From positions 1-6,011 of the forward strand of contig JAVHXR010000182.1 in NCBI GenBank assembly GCA_031119515.1: a stretch of 6,011 nucleotides of DNA. The letters run 5' to 3'. A program made the position numbers and the translations under genes. The notes beneath the pieces are model-generated. The model was not told the origin of the DNA. It saw nothing but the letters and a program-made list of their open reading frames with translations, and ran no database searches. The DNA is from Propionicimonas sp. GTDB lineage: Bacteria > Actinomycetota > Actinomycetes > Propionibacteriales > Propionibacteriaceae. Positions 5,677 to 6,011 of this stretch are shown here, piece by piece. Numbering within the stretch: the first letter of the stretch is position 1; each line of letters begins with the position of its first letter.

Positions 5677-5682
5677 ATCCTA
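5677..5682 (-). promoter_or_regulatory. -10 box of the symporter promoter
   Basis: On the minus strand TAGGAT is followed by 8 nt (GGCCGGCG) and the ATG at 5668. Transcription from about 5670 would leave a leader of 0-2 nt, so this is leaderless or nearly so. An overlapping ATG inside the box is in a different frame and does not lead into the transporter. Confidence 0.5.
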
Positions 5683-5699
5683 TTGCTCCGAGCCGGGCC

Positions 5700-5746
5700 C
5701 GCCGGCCACCACGGTGGATCCACGGTCGACGAGACGGTGGCCGGCG
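5700..5746. repeat. 11-bp inverted repeat with nested palindrome
   Basis: CGCCGGCCACC (5700-5710) and GGTGGCCGGCG (5736-5746) are perfect inverted arms around a 25-nt spacer. The spacer contains the 10-bp palindrome GTGGATCCAC (5714-5723). The left arm falls where the -35 of the symporter promoter would be, about 17 bp beyond its TAGGAT box. The element could be an operator, a cruciform-forming site or the remnant of a terminator. It directly abuts the 20-bp tandem repeats. Symmetry is seen; function is unknown. Confidence 0.5.
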
Positions 5747-5750
5747 CCTG

Positions 5751-5810
5751 TCGTCGAGTGCCAGCCTTCGTTGTCGAGGGTCAGCCTTCGTTGTCGAGGG
5801 CCAGCCTTTG
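5751..5810. repeat. Three 20-bp tandem direct repeats
   Basis: The three consecutive units are TCGTCGAGTGCCAGCCTTCG, TTGTCGAGGGTCAGCCTTCG and TTGTCGAGGGCCAGCCTTTG. The invariant core is T-GTCGAG-G-CAGCCTT-G. The 20-bp period is about two helical turns, so each unit presents the same DNA face, and it is not a multiple of three, which argues against a coding repeat. The array lies in a 273-bp divergent intergenic region, 83-142 bp upstream of the symporter start and 132-191 bp upstream of the methyltransferase start. It may be an iterated protein-binding site or a copy of a dispersed genomic repeat. Confidence 0.8.
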
Positions 5811-5837
5811 TCACTGGGTGCTCGGGTCGAGAGACCG

Positions 5838-5870
5838 GCCCCAGCGGCCCGGCGCTCGCCGGTGTGGGGC
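5838..5870. other. Nested GC hairpin in the divergent intergenic region
   Basis: The outer arms GCCCCA (5838-5843) and TGGGGC (5865-5870) enclose inner arms CCGGC (5849-5853) and GCCGG (5858-5862). Together they could fold into an 11-bp imperfect hairpin with an asymmetric internal loop. It lies about 60 bp upstream of the -10 box of the methyltransferase gene. Stems of this kind arise often by chance at such GC content, so no function is claimed. Confidence 0.3.
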
Positions 5871-5928
5871 GCGGAACCGTCGGGCCTGCCCAGCCAGCCC
5901 TCGGGGCCGGCGGCCTCCGCCGCCCGGT

Positions 5929-5934
5929 TAGGAT
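5929..5934 (+). promoter_or_regulatory. -10 box, leaderless promoter of the RNA methyltransferase gene
   Basis: TAGGAT is followed by 7 nt (CACAGCC) and then the GTG start at 5942. No Shine-Dalgarno is present in between. The hexamer is identical to that of the divergent symporter gene. Confidence 0.55.
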
Positions 5935-5941
5935 CACAGCC

Positions 5942-6011
5942 GTGCTGATCCCCCTGGACGATCCCGACGACCCGCGGCTGGCCGACTACCTCGGGCTGCG
6001 CGAGGCGAGCC
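5942..6011 (+). CDS. Probable TrmH/SpoU-family RNA 2'-O-methyltransferase (5' end only)
   Basis: Only the first 23 codons are in the window: VLIPLDDPDDPRLADYLGLR followed by EAS at the right edge. The opening 'I-P-[IL]-D-D-P-x-D-P-R-L-x-D-Y' is one I associate with actinobacterial TrmH-family RNA methyltransferases, which transfer a methyl group from S-adenosylmethionine to a ribose 2'-OH in rRNA or tRNA. The knot domain with its SAM-binding motifs would lie downstream, outside the window, so the call rests on a short N-terminal match from memory. The GTG start is supported by the TAGGAT box 7 nt upstream. Confidence 0.6.
   Translation, partial: MLIPLDDPDDPRLADYLGLREAS

Noticed and set aside
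4311..5723. Antisense-frame 470-codon open frame over the symporter gene
   Set aside because: It is out of frame with the clear transporter on the same strand, its composition is Arg/Pro/Ala-rich, and no membrane or family motif is present.
5751..5810. CRISPR array
   Set aside because: The units are contiguous with no spacers, only 20 bp long, and no cas genes are nearby.
5550..5948. Plus-strand open frames through the 5669-5941 intergenic region
   Set aside because: The 20-bp repeat period breaks any protein-level repeat, composition is shadow-like, and no start signals or domains are seen.
1..6011. Mobile element, toxin-antitoxin, defence or biosynthetic system
   Set aside because: No transposase, integrase, terminal repeats, composition break or defence domain is visible; all genes look like conserved actinobacterial chromosome. 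No tRNA or rRNA was recognised.

Overview
The window comes from a very GC-rich actinobacterium. The third codon positions are almost all G or C, and GTG starts are used. Several genes have a TAGNNT-type -10 box ending 6-8 nt before the start codon, as expected for leaderless transcripts. The fabG-fabI pair followed by an nfeD/SPFH pair resembles the mycobacterial fabG1-inhA region (recalled as Rv1483-Rv1488). The FabI protein is closer to Streptomyces-type FabI than to InhA. I cannot name the genus; a Propionibacteriales or Streptomyces-like relative is an inference only.

Layout: (1) 1-136, minus strand: N-terminal part of a DUF3099 membrane protein. (2) 137-274: a divergent promoter region with a candidate operator at about -41.5 relative to fabG. 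(3) 275-1844: fabG and fabI, the two reductases of the type II fatty acid elongation cycle, separated by 82 bp containing a strong GC hairpin. (4) 1845-2004: a spacer with hairpins, then a standalone ABC ATPase (2005-2820). (5) 2914-4624: a short NfeD-type membrane protein and an SPFH/band-7 protein, a classic membrane-microdomain pair, each with its own Shine-Dalgarno site. (6) 4685-5668, minus strand: a bile acid:sodium symporter-family (SLC10A7-like) transporter, convergent with the SPFH gene. (7) 5669-5941: a divergent intergenic region with an 11-bp inverted repeat, three 20-bp tandem repeats and a nested hairpin. (8) 5942 to the end: the first 23 codons of a probable TrmH/SpoU-family RNA methyltransferase.

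How the genes work together: FabG reduces 3-oxoacyl-ACP and FabI reduces enoyl-ACP, so they supply fatty acids for membrane lipids. NfeD and the SPFH protein probably organise membrane patches. The ABC ATPase has no membrane partner in the window, so its role is open. The coding content is ordinary conserved actinobacterial core, and I see no convincing undescribed multi-gene system. The most interesting signals are non-coding: the palindrome in front of fabG, the composite repeat element at 5700-5810, and the recurring leaderless promoter pattern.
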